NCBI GenBank assembly: GCA_019914945.1
Contig: CM034106.1
Span: 6,634,001 to 6,698,000, forward strand
Source of the DNA: Typha latifolia
Lineage: Eukaryota > Streptophyta > Magnoliopsida > Poales > Typhaceae
Length of the DNA stretch: 64,000 nt
Direction of reading: 5' to 3'
Shown here: positions 22,630 to 34,441 of the stretch, in pieces
How the letters are laid out: each line of letters opens with the position of its first letter
Position numbering within the stretch: the stretch's first letter is position 1
Program-made: the position numbers and the translations under genes
The notes under the pieces: model-generated
Databases searched by the model: none
Told to the model about the DNA's origin: nothing
Seen by the model: only the letters and a program-made list of their open reading frames with translations

Positions 22630-23130
22630 TCGCGTTATGTTTAGATGGCGAGAATAGGAGATAAATGAAGGGAAGAGAAAACGAGAGAAGAGAAGTGGAG
22701 AAAATAAGAAATTAGTTATATCTATTTGGATAGAGAGAATAAAAGAGAAAAGGAGAAAAAGTTAGGAGAGAAAATCTTGTTTGGATTGAGTTTTTAGAAG
22801 AGAAAGGGAGAGAAAAAAAAAATAGCAGATAAAAAGAAGAAAAAAGCACTCTTTTTGTATTTTAACATTCCAAATATATCCCTATTTTATTATACTATTT
22901 ACTTAATTTTTTGAGATTCTATTTATAATTTTAAAGGAGACTAATTAAATATTAGATATTATAACTTGTTTATGTTATTTTTATTTATTTTAAAGAGTAA
23001 TTTATGTATATTATATTTTGTGCTAGTTTATACATAAAGAGTATAATAGTAAACATGTTCTCTTATGATCTTCTCTTTCAATAACTCCAACAAGAGTAAA
23101 TTTATTTTTCTCTACTCTTCTCTTAGATAC
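22630..23130. mobile_element. Probable MITE with GTTTGG-type ends
   Basis: The left end TATGTTTAGATGGCGAGAATAG is partly mirrored by the right end CTTAGATACAACCAAACAAAATG. The interior is GA-rich on the left and AT-rich on the right. No target duplication was identified. Confidence 0.45.
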
Positions 23131-23585
23131 AACCAAACAAAATGTCACACTCTACGATTGCCAGCCGAATCAATTCTCCATCTGATGCTCTGCTCATAAA
23201 ATAAGGCACTTCCTTACAAGTTTCTCTAACAACCAAAGAGGCAAAGATATAGAAAATGCTTAATAAGAAATCATCTTGCATTAGAACCTTTAATAATTTA
23301 ATCTCGCTATTGGAGGATTAAGACAGAATTGTAGGTTATGTTCAAATAGCAAGGAGATTGCACATCCATGGAGCTGCAAATCAAATTCAGCTCTATATCT
23401 GAACTCTCACTACATGGAACAGATATATCAGATCCAAGATGGTTTAAAGAAAACAGATAAGAAAACTACTATTTCATTTTAGCGGTACCACTCTTTGCTA
23501 ATCAGAAAAGAGAAGGATAAGAAAAGAAGAGCAAGAAAGAAGAAATTTATTAACCTAAATAGATCCACATGCATATGTACAATAA

Positions 23586-23587
<2 letters not shown>

Positions 23588-23616
<29 letters not shown>

Positions 23617-23618
23617 GT
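23588..23618. repeat. Compound (CA)n(TA)n microsatellite
   Basis: A run of CA dinucleotides passes into a run of TA dinucleotides. Confidence 0.9.
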
Positions 23619-24076
23619 ATAAATGTTTGTAGACTTACTAACCAATGAGAAATAAGAAGACATATTCTTCACTGTTGCACCAACACAAATCCATTCTGTG
23701 ATTCTATAAAATTATGCATTTACCTTACCTCCAGCTATCACGAGCAAAAAAATAGGCTACCAATAGTCCCAGAGGTACTATTTCAGGTAAGGCGCCTTTT
23801 GTGTTACATTTCTATAAACAAACAGCCACTTCCTATAGTCATGCATATGGTTGTTTATTCTACGTATGGAACTCCCAGGAGTATACTTGCTCAATCTAGA
23901 AGTTATGCTCACAGATGCTTGGTTCATCATATATGCAGAATCCAGGACAACCATTTTACAAATTTTGTTGGGTGGTTGGGGTTAACTAAACCTTTTGTTT
24001 CCCAAAATATTCAAAAGAACCTTTTCCCATTAACCCCCCTCTCCTTCCTTTCTCTCTCTCTCTCTCCTGTTCCTTT

Positions 24077-26861
24077 TCATTTCGAACATGTCTCAGAATC
24101 AATCTCAAATGAGAAGTTCTTCATAGGATTAGTTCCCTCAGGTTTTAATGGACATTGATTCCTAGATATGAACATTGATTTTGATGATTTTTTCCTACTA
24201 GAAGAACGCCAGATACTCTTTGCAGCTTGGAGGAGGCATTTCCCAACTTCAGTTTTGATGCACTTACTACTTGAAGCTTCCATATGCTTGTTTGCAGATA
24301 ATGGAGTGGATATCTTCCTTGACCTACAAGGTGCTGTACCATACAGTACTTTTCTGCTCCTAGCTTCCATATGCTTGTTTACGGATGATGGAGTGGACAG
24401 CTTCCTTGATCTAGAAGATATTGTATCATACAGTAATTTTCTTCTGACTTTCCTTTTAGATCTACTAGTTCTTTCCCCATATAATGTCTCTGTGTCAACT
24501 TGGCAAATACTGTGCTCATCACTTACAAGAAAATTAGTAGATGTATCGGTCTTACTATCAGTGCCCAAGACATCATTGTCACAAGAAAAAGAAACGACTT
24601 CATTGTTGCCACTTTGTAGATTGTTCACATTTAAGAGATTATTATCTCCAGACAGCCTTTTCCCAGAAGATTTCACACTGAAGGAACAATCATTATGAGA
24701 ACCTGTAACTGCTATCCTCTTTGAAGATCCCTGAAGAGCCGAGATGCCAATATCTCGGATTTCTTCACAGTTTAGTACATTGAAATGATTAGTAAATATC
24801 CCACACTCCTCGATATCTTTGGGAAAGATATAAGATGAATCTACCTCATCATAGTCAGCAAAGTATCTCGTAATTAAACCTGTTACAGATACTTTACCAG
24901 ATAAACTCATGCTTGAATTTGCATACCTGGACATGTGCTTCAGTTTCTTACTCTTTAATGTGTTTTCTGGCAAAAGATTATCATCGTGTTGATTCATGTT
25001 GGTGGACACATCCATGACGGTACTTAATTTTGTTTGTATTTTTATCTCCAGAATTGAAGTTGAAGTCACTTCAGCTACATGTTTATTTTTGGAACTAGCA
25101 GGATTATCCTCCATGAGATCATTTAGAGATCCAGAACTTGTATTCTTTGTACGAACTTGTTTTCCTATTGTCTTTTTGCTGTTCTCTTTTCCGCTGAACC
25201 TAGGCAAGGAAAGGACATTCAGTTTCTTTGCATTGCATGTAAAATGATTTCTTCTACTGCTAGCAGCTTTGCACTTAGCATTCAGATCTCCAGATCTGAT
25301 GTTACTCGCTGATTTTGAACAATTTGTAATATCACTAATATCAGAGACAGAGTCTTCAGTCTCCTGATTTAGGTTACATTGCATAGTAGTATCATGTTCA
25401 TGTCTATCAACGAACCATTTCGGTCTCCTTGATGATTTTAACTTCTGCGATGCAACTGAAGTACTGAGGTTTGATGTGCCAGTTCTATGATTGTTAAATA
25501 TTTGCACTGATGAAAGTTTTTCCATTGAATGTACAGTTGTTTCTTCCCTGTGCATGTTCATCAATGGAAAAGCATCCATATGAAGAAACCAAGTATCTGC
25601 TGACCCCACAAAGACAACCTTTAGAGGCATTACGTCTGAAAGATGATAAAATAAAGATCTTCGTTTTACCTACAGTAGCCAAAAGAAAGAAAAAATTATG
25701 AAAGTTTAAATTAGCGTTTAGGATAGAGAACGCATTACTTAGCAGAACATAAATGGCATACCATTAAAGACGTGACCTTGATTTCACCAAGTTCTGGAAA
25801 ACAAGAGAAATGATCTCTCGCAAGTATAGCTGCAGAAAACAGAAATTACTCAACCTTAATGTATCAAAGCTACGGCAGAGACATAGTCGATGATGTTTAC
25901 ACTTAGAAACATCATGCATGAAAATGCTCTTAGATACCAAAATGAATGCTTCCATCACTTTCTAAGAACCACATAGATGTATTCCAGTCGAGTAACATTA
26001 GATTGACAGCATGAGAAGAAGAACTATATTTCTAAGAGAGTCGTAGCTATATAGCCTGAATGACAGAATGAAAAAAAAAAAAAGGCAGCGTGTTTATATA
26101 CTCTTTTATTTAAAGCAATCAATCTTCTCTAGGACCTTCAATTACCTAGCACTCTTTGGAAAAAATGAGGTGTCATAAAGTAAGAAAAAGGAAGAAAAAC
26201 ACCTAAAATTTGAAGGATACAAATCATTTTTATACTAAAAAAGGTTATTTTGTAAATTTAAATCCCTAGAATCAACGTTACGACCACAAACAAAGGCATC
26301 TCTAATAAAATACTTCAGAAAATCGAACTGGTAACTTCAAAGATGAAGAATGCTTTTCGTACCCCCAGTTAGGTAAAACTTAAAATTTGTCATGTTTATG
26401 AAGATTTGAAGGAAAAACTATACCAGATTGGCTATAAGAACTGTACGGGCTTCTTGGTGTAGATCCTTTTCTTTCCTAATGGCAGTTTTTGGAAGATGGT
26501 TCTCTTTACATTTGAGCTATGGTTAGCTATCATCTTGATCTTGCAAAATTTCAAAATTCCTATTGCGTTGTCTTTTTCCCCTACTCGCTTCCTCTTTTGC
26601 TATTTCCAAGAAGTTGATTCCTACTGGTGAAGTGGAAAAAAGTAAATAGGATACGCCCAACATGCCCAACTCCAGTATTGGGATAATTTACTCATTTGAG
26701 CATTTCAACAAACAGAAGAACGACACTAAGCTTTAGTTTGAGCAATGCTTACACTTGAGCTCGCCGACCGTGATGCTAGGAGGAACGGGCACGGCGAGAT
26801 GGGTGGCGAGGTTGGTGTCGATGAAGACCGGGATCGAAGCGGGCGAAGTCGGCGAACCCAT
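24077..26861 (-). CDS. Unidentified 589-aa protein with ubiquitin-like N-terminus, 3 exons
   Basis: Exons by splice signals and phase: 26861-26753 (donor GTAAGC), 25829-25762 (acceptor TTTTCTGCAG, donor GTATGC) and 25669-24077 (acceptor CTACTGTAG). Together they make 1770 nt, 589 codons plus TGA, with phases agreeing at both joins. The ATG at 26861 is the first in frame, after an upstream in-frame TGA. Residues about 10-95 (PVFIDTNLATHLAV, SITVGELKSILARDHF, CFPELGEIKVTSLMVKRR, FYHLSD, VVFVGSADTWFLHMDAF) look like a ubiquitin-like beta-grasp fold; this is inference from pattern. The rest is Ser/Asn/Lys-rich and probably disordered, with two imperfect 29-residue repeats near residues 469-526 and a basic segment (SIWRSSSRKKSSKS) near the C-terminus, suggesting a nuclear protein. 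I do not recognise the family. Confidence 0.82.
24286..24460 (-). repeat. Two 87-bp coding repeats in the ubiquitin-like gene
   Basis: Two adjacent units encode KLLYDTISSRSRKLSTPSSV and KVLYGTAPCRSRKISTPLSA, each followed by NKHMEA. The reading frame is kept, so the repeat is part of the protein. Confidence 0.85.
25762..25829 (-). other. Coding exon 2 of the ubiquitin-like gene
   Basis: A 68-nt exon encoding ILARDHFSCFPELGEIKVTS plus LM. It starts two bases into the codon opened by exon 1 and ends at a codon boundary, matching exon 3. Confidence 0.82.
26753..26861 (-). other. Coding exon 1 of the ubiquitin-like gene
   Basis: This GC-rich island in AT-rich DNA encodes MGSPTSPASIPVFIDTNLAT onward to GELK and ends one base into a codon before GTAAGC. 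A plus-strand frame over the same bases (26755-26973) is its shadow. Confidence 0.8.
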
Positions 26862-26989
26862 GGAGTGGAAAGCTACGGGAGATCAACCTATTTTTCATGA
26901 GCTTATGCACATGGCACTATGGTTAAGCTCCAACATGAGCATGCCTACGATAAACCTCAGTTTTGTTTACTGAACTAGGTTTCCCTGCA

Positions 26990-27970
26990 AAATAAATAAT
27001 ATTTTTTAGTGCTTTTACTGTAAATATTACAAAAAATTTGAAAAAATTATTCATTTTCAGCCCATCTCATCTCTCTTGCCCAAACAGTCTTTATAGTTAC
27101 TCTTTAACTCTTTTCCATTTTATTTCTTGCATTAACTGCCTCTATTTTTTTTTTCTTGTTGTTAAACCCTAGTGACATAAAACTCTCTCTCCAATCTTTC
27201 CTCCACTTGGTGAACCCATATTGCTAGAGAACTAATTAAATCCTAGGTTGAATCATTCATGTCTCTTATCCTTAGATAAATCATTCACCACTACTAAGAG
27301 TAATAAGGTAATTTATGTAACTTACTATTAATTTTTTGTTAGTTTATTTACGAATCATGTAATCAATTAATCTATTTAACTAGAATATATATTTTTGTAG
27401 GTTTTTTATAATCTATCTTTGCATTCTATTACTACTTACACATATATGACCTATTGACTTATGTAAGTTTTGCCCGTTTATATATAGATTCAATTGTTAG
27501 TTCCATGTAATTATGATTTATAATTATGTAGATTTTAATCAGTTGTTATGTAGAATCTTGATTATTCCTAAAATTTGGTATTAGTAAGTATGGATTCCTC
27601 AGATTTAGTATTCATAAAATCCAGAGTTATTATCAGTAGAATCCGGAGACACTTTCTCAAATTAATATTCATTCAATCAAATTTTAGTTACTCTTATTCA
27701 CAATATATATTTCGACACACAACATTATGTATCTTGACGTTAAGACATATAATTTAATAGCCAAATTCTTTTATATAATATTCTTATTGACAAAGTGTTT
27801 ACCATTTGTGCATTGCCATGTACATTAATTTGTTTACACTCAATAGTTTTTTTTTACATAATCAATAAATATATTTGCGAAATCTATAGATGTATTTTGG
27901 GACTCCATTTATCTACAGAATCCAAAAATAATATTCTTGTAAGTATATCTAGTGGAATGCTAGTTTGATT
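26990..27970. other. AT-rich upstream DNA
   Basis: No gene or element is recognisable. The stretch nearest 26870-27200 would contain the promoter and 5' UTR of the minus-strand ubiquitin-like gene, but I see no convincing TATA box. Confidence 0.3.
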
Positions 27971-27971
27971 A

Positions 27972-28169
27972 TTAACGGATTTCATAATTATATCTATGCA
28001 ATCCATATTTATTTTCGTAGAATTCATAGATGTTATTTGAAGTATTTGGAGGTATCATGCAAGACCTTACATTGTGCCATATATTTTTACATTTTAAGCA
28101 TCTCATTATTCTTATCTCTCCAATCTCGTCTTTGGACATTTTTTTCCCATTTTCGTCTAGATCTAACAC
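27972..28169 (-). pseudogene. MULE transposase zinc-knuckle fragment
   Basis: The 65-codon frame contains IMRCLKCKNIWHNVRSC, a CX2CX4HX4C knuckle of the kind at the C-terminus of Mutator-like transposases, preceded by a charged RLDENGKKMSKDEIGEI segment. It is on the opposite strand to the larger MULE remnant just downstream. Confidence 0.6.
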
Positions 28170-28439
28170 TCACCGGTGTAGTTAACAGCTTAATATGGGG
28201 GAAAAAATATCAATAAAATCTAAAAGTATATCAACAAAATATTGCCTTGGCCTATCTCCATGCTTGTATATTCTAATGTCAAAGAAATAAATAACTTTTT
28301 GATATAATGGGTAAATTTCAAACATTAAGAAGATAAATTCATCCTTAATGATGCTGACTTTAAATCTATTATGGTAGAGTTCTTTCTAATGCACATCTAA
28401 TATTATAGCATCTTCTATATGAAAAATGATTGAAGCATA

Positions 28440-29400
28440 CTAGTATAGAGGTTTGAAAATATTATCTATAACAATCAAATTCTAAATTGGCTAGACATGA
28501 CAATGAGACAGATTATAACTAGATATCAAGATAGAAGGTAGTTTGGTTTAAAGCAACATAGCACTTTTGACACCTAAAGCCAAGAGTAAGCTAGAGAAAA
28601 ATAACGAAAAAGCAAGAAGATTTGAAATTATATATGCTAGAAGGAGAATATTTGAGGTCACTGCAGCTTTGGGTATATTTATAGTTCACCTTGAAGAACA
28701 AAAATGTAGTTGTAGAAAATGAGATCTGATAGTATACCTTGCCCACATGCAGTTGCATCTATATTTTTTGACAGAGGAGAACTAGAAAATTACGTCTACG
28801 AATGCTTACATTTGTCAACTTATTTGAGGTCATATGATCACATGATAAGTCCTATACTAGATTAGAAGATATGAGACCATTGTAATTATGACCCTATACA
28901 ACCTCTCTTAAGAAGGCAACTAGGCAGGCCTAAAAAAGTGAGAAAGAAAGGTATAGATGAGCCAAAAAAACCCATTCAGAATCAGAAAATATTTTACAAC
29001 ATTAAGGTGTAAGAAATGCAATCAACATAGACATAATGTAAGAACTTGTGGACAATCACCAATGAGATAGGTAATCACTTTTACTTTTTCTCTATACTAT
29101 AATTACTTTTTTTTGTACTATCATATGTTTTACTTATCTACATGCTATAATTGGATTATGCTCAGGAATTTAGTAGTCCACTAGTTGGTGCATCAGCCAA
29201 TAGTAGACCAGCTAGAGTTCCAACAATCAGTGGTGGACCAGCTAGTGTTCCAGTAGCCAGTGGTGGACCAAGTAGTGTTCCAGTAGCCAGTGGTGGACCA
29301 GGTAGTGTTCCAGTAGCTAGTAATCCACCAAGTAGTGTTTCAGCAGCTAGTGGTTCACCAAATAGTGTTCCTATATCTGCAAATGTGCCAAAGTAAAGAG
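28440..29400 (+). pseudogene. MULE (mudrA-like) transposase C-terminus
   Basis: Shifting frames give, in order: TPKAKSKLEKNNEKARRFEI, then a SWIM zinc finger (CSCRK followed by CPHAVASIFFD), a LENYVYECLHLSTYLRSYD segment, a GRPKKVRKKGIDEP basic stretch, and a knuckle LRCKKCNQHRHNVRTC at about 28990-29045. This is the C-terminal order of plant Mutator-like transposases. The frame 29151-29396 continues it with tandem GGPSSVPVAS-type repeats. Nonsense codons and frameshifts show it is dead. The catalytic DDE part is not recognisable upstream. Confidence 0.8.
29205..29370 (+). repeat. 30- to 36-bp tandem coding repeats in MULE tail
   Basis: Repeated units GCCAGTGGTGGACCAAGTAG plus TGTTCCAGTA encode Ser/Val/Pro/Gly repeats. 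A second small set, GCTCCTCCCACACAAAG, repeats three times at about 29551-29635. Confidence 0.85.
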
Positions 29401-30338
29401 ATGGTTCTTCATCTAGTAAGATTTGCTACTCTTTAATTTTTAGTAAAACTATTACTAGTGCAACATTTTTAGGAGGGCAGAAGAATCAAAAGAATTAGAG
29501 ATGGAGTATTATCACAGTCAGATAGAACTTTTTCAACTTCTATTGCTTCAAGAGCTCCTCCCACACAAAGTAATATAGTTCCTCCCACACAAAGCAGCCA
29601 GACAGGAGTTCCTCCCACACAAAGCATCCAGATAGGAGTTTAGGAATTGAAGCTTGTCTATGGTAGCTATGCTTTAGACATTTTCTTATTGGTAGCAATG
29701 CTTTAGACATTTGCTTATTAGTTGTAATGCTAGTGTACCGGTAGTTATAGTAATACTTCTAGCAACTATATAATTATAATACTTCAGAGAAAATTTATCA
29801 AGAAAGTTATACAGCAAGTGTATACAATGTAACTACTATTTTTACTTCAAGAAAGTTACACAACAAGCTTCACATAAAATTCATTCATTAAGATTTTAAT
29901 AATAGAGTCATCAAGAAAGCTATACAATGTAACTACTATTCTTACTTAACAAACATTATTAATACTAATGTAACTAAAATAGCATGCAAATATTTTAATT
30001 TTATCTCTCTTCTTTCCGGCCTCTATTTTCTTTAACAAAATATCATTTTTCTTGCAAATCTTCTCATTTCCCTCTTCTACGTGTACAAGTATTCTCTCTA
30101 GATCCACTTTGTAGATCTGCTTGTATTAACTCAGCATTCTCAATGTCTTTGCCCCTAGAAGAAGTAAGAAGTAGGAGTATCAATTCAACAAAAAAAAAAC
30201 GTATAAGAGCTTTGCAAAATAAAACAAAAAAAAACAACAAATCAAAAACAGAAAAAAAAAATATGGACTGTAGCAACTGGTAATGGTTTGGCTAAGAAAA
30301 TGTAAAAGAAAATGTATAAGAGAAGAGAAGACTTAGCT

Positions 30339-30570
30339 TGAAATTAACACAGCCTATCAATCTTCGTTTAGGAATATGCTCTATAAATGAGGTCATAATC
30401 GCTAACCTTAAGCCACAATAGCATGTAATCGACCCATTATTCACAGTTTGGTGGTTGCTGCTATTGCTACTACTGAAGGATGTCATAATCGCAGAGGAGG
30501 GAGAAAACAAAATGGAGGCAAGAAGGGAGGGAGAGAATGGGAAGGGGGAAGGTTTAGCTCGGATTGACAA
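30339..30570 (-). pseudogene. GRF-type zinc-finger fragment
   Basis: Translating the minus strand gives a serine-rich start followed by ITCYCGLRLAIMTSFIEHIP and RRLIGCVNFK. C-x-C-G ... S ... P-x-RR-x-x-G-C matches the small GRF zinc-finger proteins that are numerous in plant genomes and often sit beside transposons. The fragment has no clear continuation and may be a dead copy. It lies between the MULE remnant and a MULE-like terminus. Confidence 0.55.
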
Positions 30571-30699
30571 TAATGGTAGGAAGAAGGGTTTAGGAGAATA
30601 TATTGGAGGAAAGTGGATTGGTAAAATGGTCCATCACTATTGGACCAAGATGAAATTTAGTTCTTTTTCCTCTAATGATGGCATCTTGGTCACTTCGCA

Positions 30700-30885
30700 G
30701 CTAATATATTCTAACATAACTGCCACGTAAGATGATTCGCCTAATTTTTCGACAAGTAAACTAACGGAATGGTGACATTATAACTCTTAAAAAGTTTAGG
30801 GTGACATTGTAACCTAAAAGAGTTTAGGGGGTCTTCGTGAAAACCAATTATAATTTAAGGGGGTGTCCGCGTAATTGACCATTTT
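30700..30885 (-). repeat. MULE-like terminal region
   Basis: Read on the minus strand it begins GGTCAATTACGCGGACACCC, then GGTTTTCACGAAGACCCCCT and TAGGTTACAATGTCACCCT. The same pattern opens the segment at 62841. The partner end is not found to the left, so it may close the MULE remnant at 28440. Confidence 0.6.
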
Positions 30886-30894
30886 AATAATTAT

Positions 30895-31092
30895 AAAGTT
30901 ACTCATATTTTTAGGCAAGCTAATCATACTGCAAATTGGCTTGCTTGTAAGGGTAGGAGCTTAGGCTTTCGGTGTACTTAGGATGGGGATTATCTTTCTG
31001 CGCTAATGCATATTTTGGTCTCTAATGGTAGAGGAGACTTTTGTACTTGCCAAAATTAGTTCTTAATAAAGTTTTCCTTTTTAAAAAAAAAA
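30895..31092 (+). mobile_element. LINE 3' end fragment
   Basis: Encodes HIFRQANHTANWLACKGRS, the closing motif of LINE RNase H, followed by about 120 bp of 3' UTR and an A-rich tail at 31083-31092. Confidence 0.75.
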
Positions 31093-32339
31093 TTATCCGC
31101 TAAGGTTTCCATTTGAGAGGTGAACCATAACGTTAGAGGACAATATAAAAGGGGAAGTTAGTTTAGAGTTTTGTTGCTAGAAAGAAGAAAAAAAATTAGG
31201 GATTGTTATGTTGCTGAATGGAGAAGAATGCAGAGTAGATGTCATTTTGTAAATTTATATACTTGCACTATCTTTCCTCCTGAAAGAGGATGCCTTATTT
31301 ACCAGAAAAATATACATTAGAAAGGACAAAACCAAAATAAGAGCTGCAATTAGGTGTACATTTGTGTTCTTATGAGCATATTTAAGGGTACTTTGGTTAT
31401 TTTGTATCTAGAATGGGTGAAACCTTAAAAAATAGCTATAATGGCTAGGAGTGCAGAGAGAAATGATATCGATTTTTAGTGGAAATCGCCCAAATAAAGT
31501 AACTAAGTCAACTCTTTTTTTTTGTTCTAAAACGCAAATATTATCTCAAAACTAGATATAGTCAATGCTCAAAATTAGGTACAGACAATTATATCCTTAT
31601 GTATACTTTGAGTGTCCATATACGAAAAGGGTGGAAGCCCAACTAGGGAAGCGCCTTGTAAGTGCAAATTCATATAATGGCATATTTTTAGTATTAGATT
31701 AAGACATGGCTTGTGGAAAAGTACTTATGCAAAAAAATAACAATAAATAAAGTCATAGAGCTTACTTTTAATTTTTGACACAAGTTTTACATGTTGTCTG
31801 TGTGTAATTTAGAATTGGCCGCGCACCAGATAGGCTAACAGCAAATAGAAAGTTCTAAATATATTTCAAATTTAATGTTTCTTTTGGGTTTCTCCTAATA
31901 TGAATTATAGAAGTTCCTCCATAATTATTTAAACAATCTAGAGACAGAGAAAACATCCATCCCCTTCCAATGATCTCTCAATTGAAGCTTTCATCTCCTT
32001 ATCATTGTGTGAGAAATAATTTGAGTTGGAGTGCTAGTCAAGCATCATATGCAACTTGTAGCACATCGGTGGAGCTAAATTAGAGGTTAGAAGGAGGATC
32101 CGTGCAAAGAGAACTCAAGGGTTTTAAGTTTAGTATCTATGACTTCTTAGTTCTCTCAAAGAGCATACTTTTTACCAAAGTGTGAGTGGAACTATTACAT
32201 ATGTCTGGGTGCTAAACTACATCAGAAATTGATCATTAAGCATTGGAGGATCTGAACCAAAGTTGTCTATATTGACACCTACACTAATATAAGAAATTTG
32301 AAAGTTATTACGAACTAGATTTGGACCAATATAGATGTA
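31093..32339. other. AT-rich non-coding DNA
   Basis: No gene, conserved domain or bounded element is visible. Confidence 0.35.
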
Positions 32340-32880
32340 AGAAAATTATAAAAATTTATCTGGTGGTTGCCTCATGAGTTAGAGTTCCAATGTTTCACGT
32401 GAATCCAGCATCAAGATGAAAAGTTATAAATAAAAGAGTGGAGGATGTTTAGAATGGGTTAGAATAATAAATATCCGACATAGTGGCGATCATTAGAGGG
32501 TAAGGAACAACCAAAGGTGGTAGTGGTCAGCCGTAAGGTAGGGTGGCTACTAAAGAAAGGTGGAGGCTAGGGTTTAATGCTTGAAGGTGGATCTAGGGTT
32601 ATGATCCCCTCCTATGAAGATAAAGTCGATCCAAAGGCTATAATAAGAGAAAAAGACTAAAGAATAATATTAGCTAAACTTAGATTTATTTCTTGACTCT
32701 AATCAAAACATGTCTACTCCTATTTATAGGAATAAAACTCCTATTGAATTGGGATTCACATGCGAATTATCCGATTTATTTAAAATTTAAAGTAATAAGA
32801 TAAATCTAACTAACTAACTTAACTTGACTCAATTGACTAGACTTAACCACGTAGTAGAGTTATAACAATCCACCATGTTT
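32340..32880. repeat. Dispersed repeat, second copy of the 18425-19300 family
   Basis: Shares GAAAATTATAAAAATTTA, GTGGTTGCCTCATGAGTTAG, GATGAAAAGTTATAAATAAA, AATATCCGACATAGTGGCG and GTAAGGTAGGGTGG with 18425-19300, and ends in TAACTAACTTAACTTGACTC-type DNA. It may be a solo LTR; ends are not defined. Confidence 0.55.
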
Positions 32881-33012
32881 CTAATACATTGTCTATAAAG
32901 TGACTAGTTTCTGATGTCCTTGCCTTTCTTTGTTAAACAACTCATATATCCAATACATAAATATAAGCATTTTCACTTTCATATGCACAAAATTGACCAT
33001 ATAAAAAAAAAA

Positions 33013-33320
33013 AGAAATTTGCATATAGCACTCAATCTTTTAATAAAATTATGGTTTACACCCTATATTTTTCACTATTTGCAAATCAAGCCATGCCGTT
33101 AGATCAGTTAGTTAAATTTAACTAAATCTTTGAGTTAAGTTAACTATATTAAAAAAATTATAAAAATATCCTCAACCAAGTCATACTAAGGGCATTTTAG
33201 TTATTTTATAAATAATATATCTCTATTTAACAGAATATTCTTACAATGGTAGTTGCACATATTCGTTAAATCATATGTCTCGATTTGCAAATACTAAAAA
33301 TTATTATATATAAGCTAGAT
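33013..33320 (+). repeat. TTTGCATATA-family MITE, truncated copy
   Basis: Starts GAAATTTGCATATAGCACTC and shares CGTTAGATCAGTTAGTTAAA, TCAACCAAGTCATACTAAGG and AACAGAATATTCTTAC with the fuller copy at 37323-37746. Its right end is missing. Confidence 0.7.
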
Positions 33321-33443
33321 ATTGGTTTTTAATAATTACTACATGAAATAATGGTTTTCATCTATTACTAAACCAAATAATTACCATATATAAGCTAGAT
33401 ATTGCATCTATAGATGCAGCATTTTCAGATACAATTAACTAAA

Positions 33444-34441
33444 GGGATAATTTTCTTTTCACCCCTGAACTATCACCCATTTCCACAATGACCCCCTAAA
33501 TTTTTTTTTGGTACACTATGACCCCTTGAACTATCATAAATATCCAACTTGACCTCTTCCATTATCCATTTCCGTCCATAAGTTATTATGTGTTGGTTAC
33601 GTGACAAGTAAATGGCCAGAATACCCTTATATGCATATGATTTTTATAATGACCATAATACTCTTATATAGCTAATTAAAACCCTTTTCTTTTTCAATAT
33701 TAGCCGAACCCGATTCTCCATTATTTTTCTTCCAAAATCTTCTGCATCTCATCCTCTTCTCCAATCTTTCCAACTCCCCACCTCTCACCTCCATTAAAAA
33801 AAAATTCGTTCTTCAACTCCAACCTCCCACCTCCATACCCTACACAATGAAGTTTCGGCATCTCATCCTCTTCTCCAATCTTTCCAACTCCCCACCTCCC
33901 ACCTCCATTAAATTTTTTTTCGTTCTTCAAGCTCCAACCTCCCACCTCCACACCCTACACAATGAAGCTTCTCCCCCTACCAGTATTATCAATCTCTCAC
34001 CTTCATGGCACTTTCAAGCTCTCTAACTGGTAACATTGATAGTCAAAGAAGGCACTTTCCAACTCCCCCACCTCCCACCTCCATTAAATTTTTTTCGTTC
34101 TTCAAGCTCCAACCTCCCACCTCCTCCCCCTATTTGTTGGGGTGAGAGAGGTCGGAGCAAGAGAGGAGAATGAAAAAAAAAATTGGGGGCAAAAGGGTAT
34201 TAGGGCAGAGGGCAATGAAGGCATTTCAAAAAATAAATTTTATATTTAATTTTAGCTCTGCCACGTAATTAACCTGCTATATTGAGTGGAGGGGCAACTT
34301 GGTCAATTCATTGATTCTGTCAACGGCGTCAGGGGGTGGGATATTTTTAATAGTTTGGGGGGTCATAGTGTACCAAAAAAAAGTTTACGGGGTCATTGTG
34401 AAAATGAGTGGTAGTTCAGGGGGTGAAAAGGAAATTATCCC
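33444..34441. mobile_element. Non-autonomous MULE-type element with 9-bp TSD
   Basis: The 998-bp element begins GGGATAATTTTCTTTTCACC and ends as its inverted match. The terminal inverted repeats extend about 150 bp (CACAATGACCCC, GGTACACTATGACCCC and TTGACC blocks recur inverted near the right end). A perfect 9-bp direct repeat, TTAACTAAA, flanks it at 33435-33443 and 34442-34450. Long inverted repeats plus a 9-bp duplication are the Mutator hallmark. No transposase is encoded. Confidence 0.93.
33725..34125. repeat. About 118-bp tandem repeats inside the MULE-type element
   Basis: Two full units (CTCATCCTCTTCTCCAATCT ... CACCTCCATTAAA ... CCCTACACAATGAAG) lie at about 33748-33965, with a third partial unit at about 34050-34125. 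The minus-strand frame 33721-33951 exists only because of them. Confidence 0.85.

Noticed and set aside
23799..24158. 119-codon plus-strand frame
   Set aside because: It overlaps the 3' end of the minus-strand gene and contains a CT-repeat; no domain is recognisable.
24168..24698. 176-codon plus-strand frame with hydrophobic stretches
   Set aside because: It is antisense to exon 3 of the ubiquitin-like gene, whose splice phases and repeats support the minus strand.
26755..26973. 72-codon plus-strand frame in a GC-rich island
   Set aside because: The minus strand of the same island is exon 1 of the ubiquitin-like gene, with a good donor and a matching phase.
29795..29950. Two short direct repeats around AGAAAGTTATACAGC / AGAAAGCTATACAATG
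   Set aside because: Short, imperfect and isolated; not enough to define an element.
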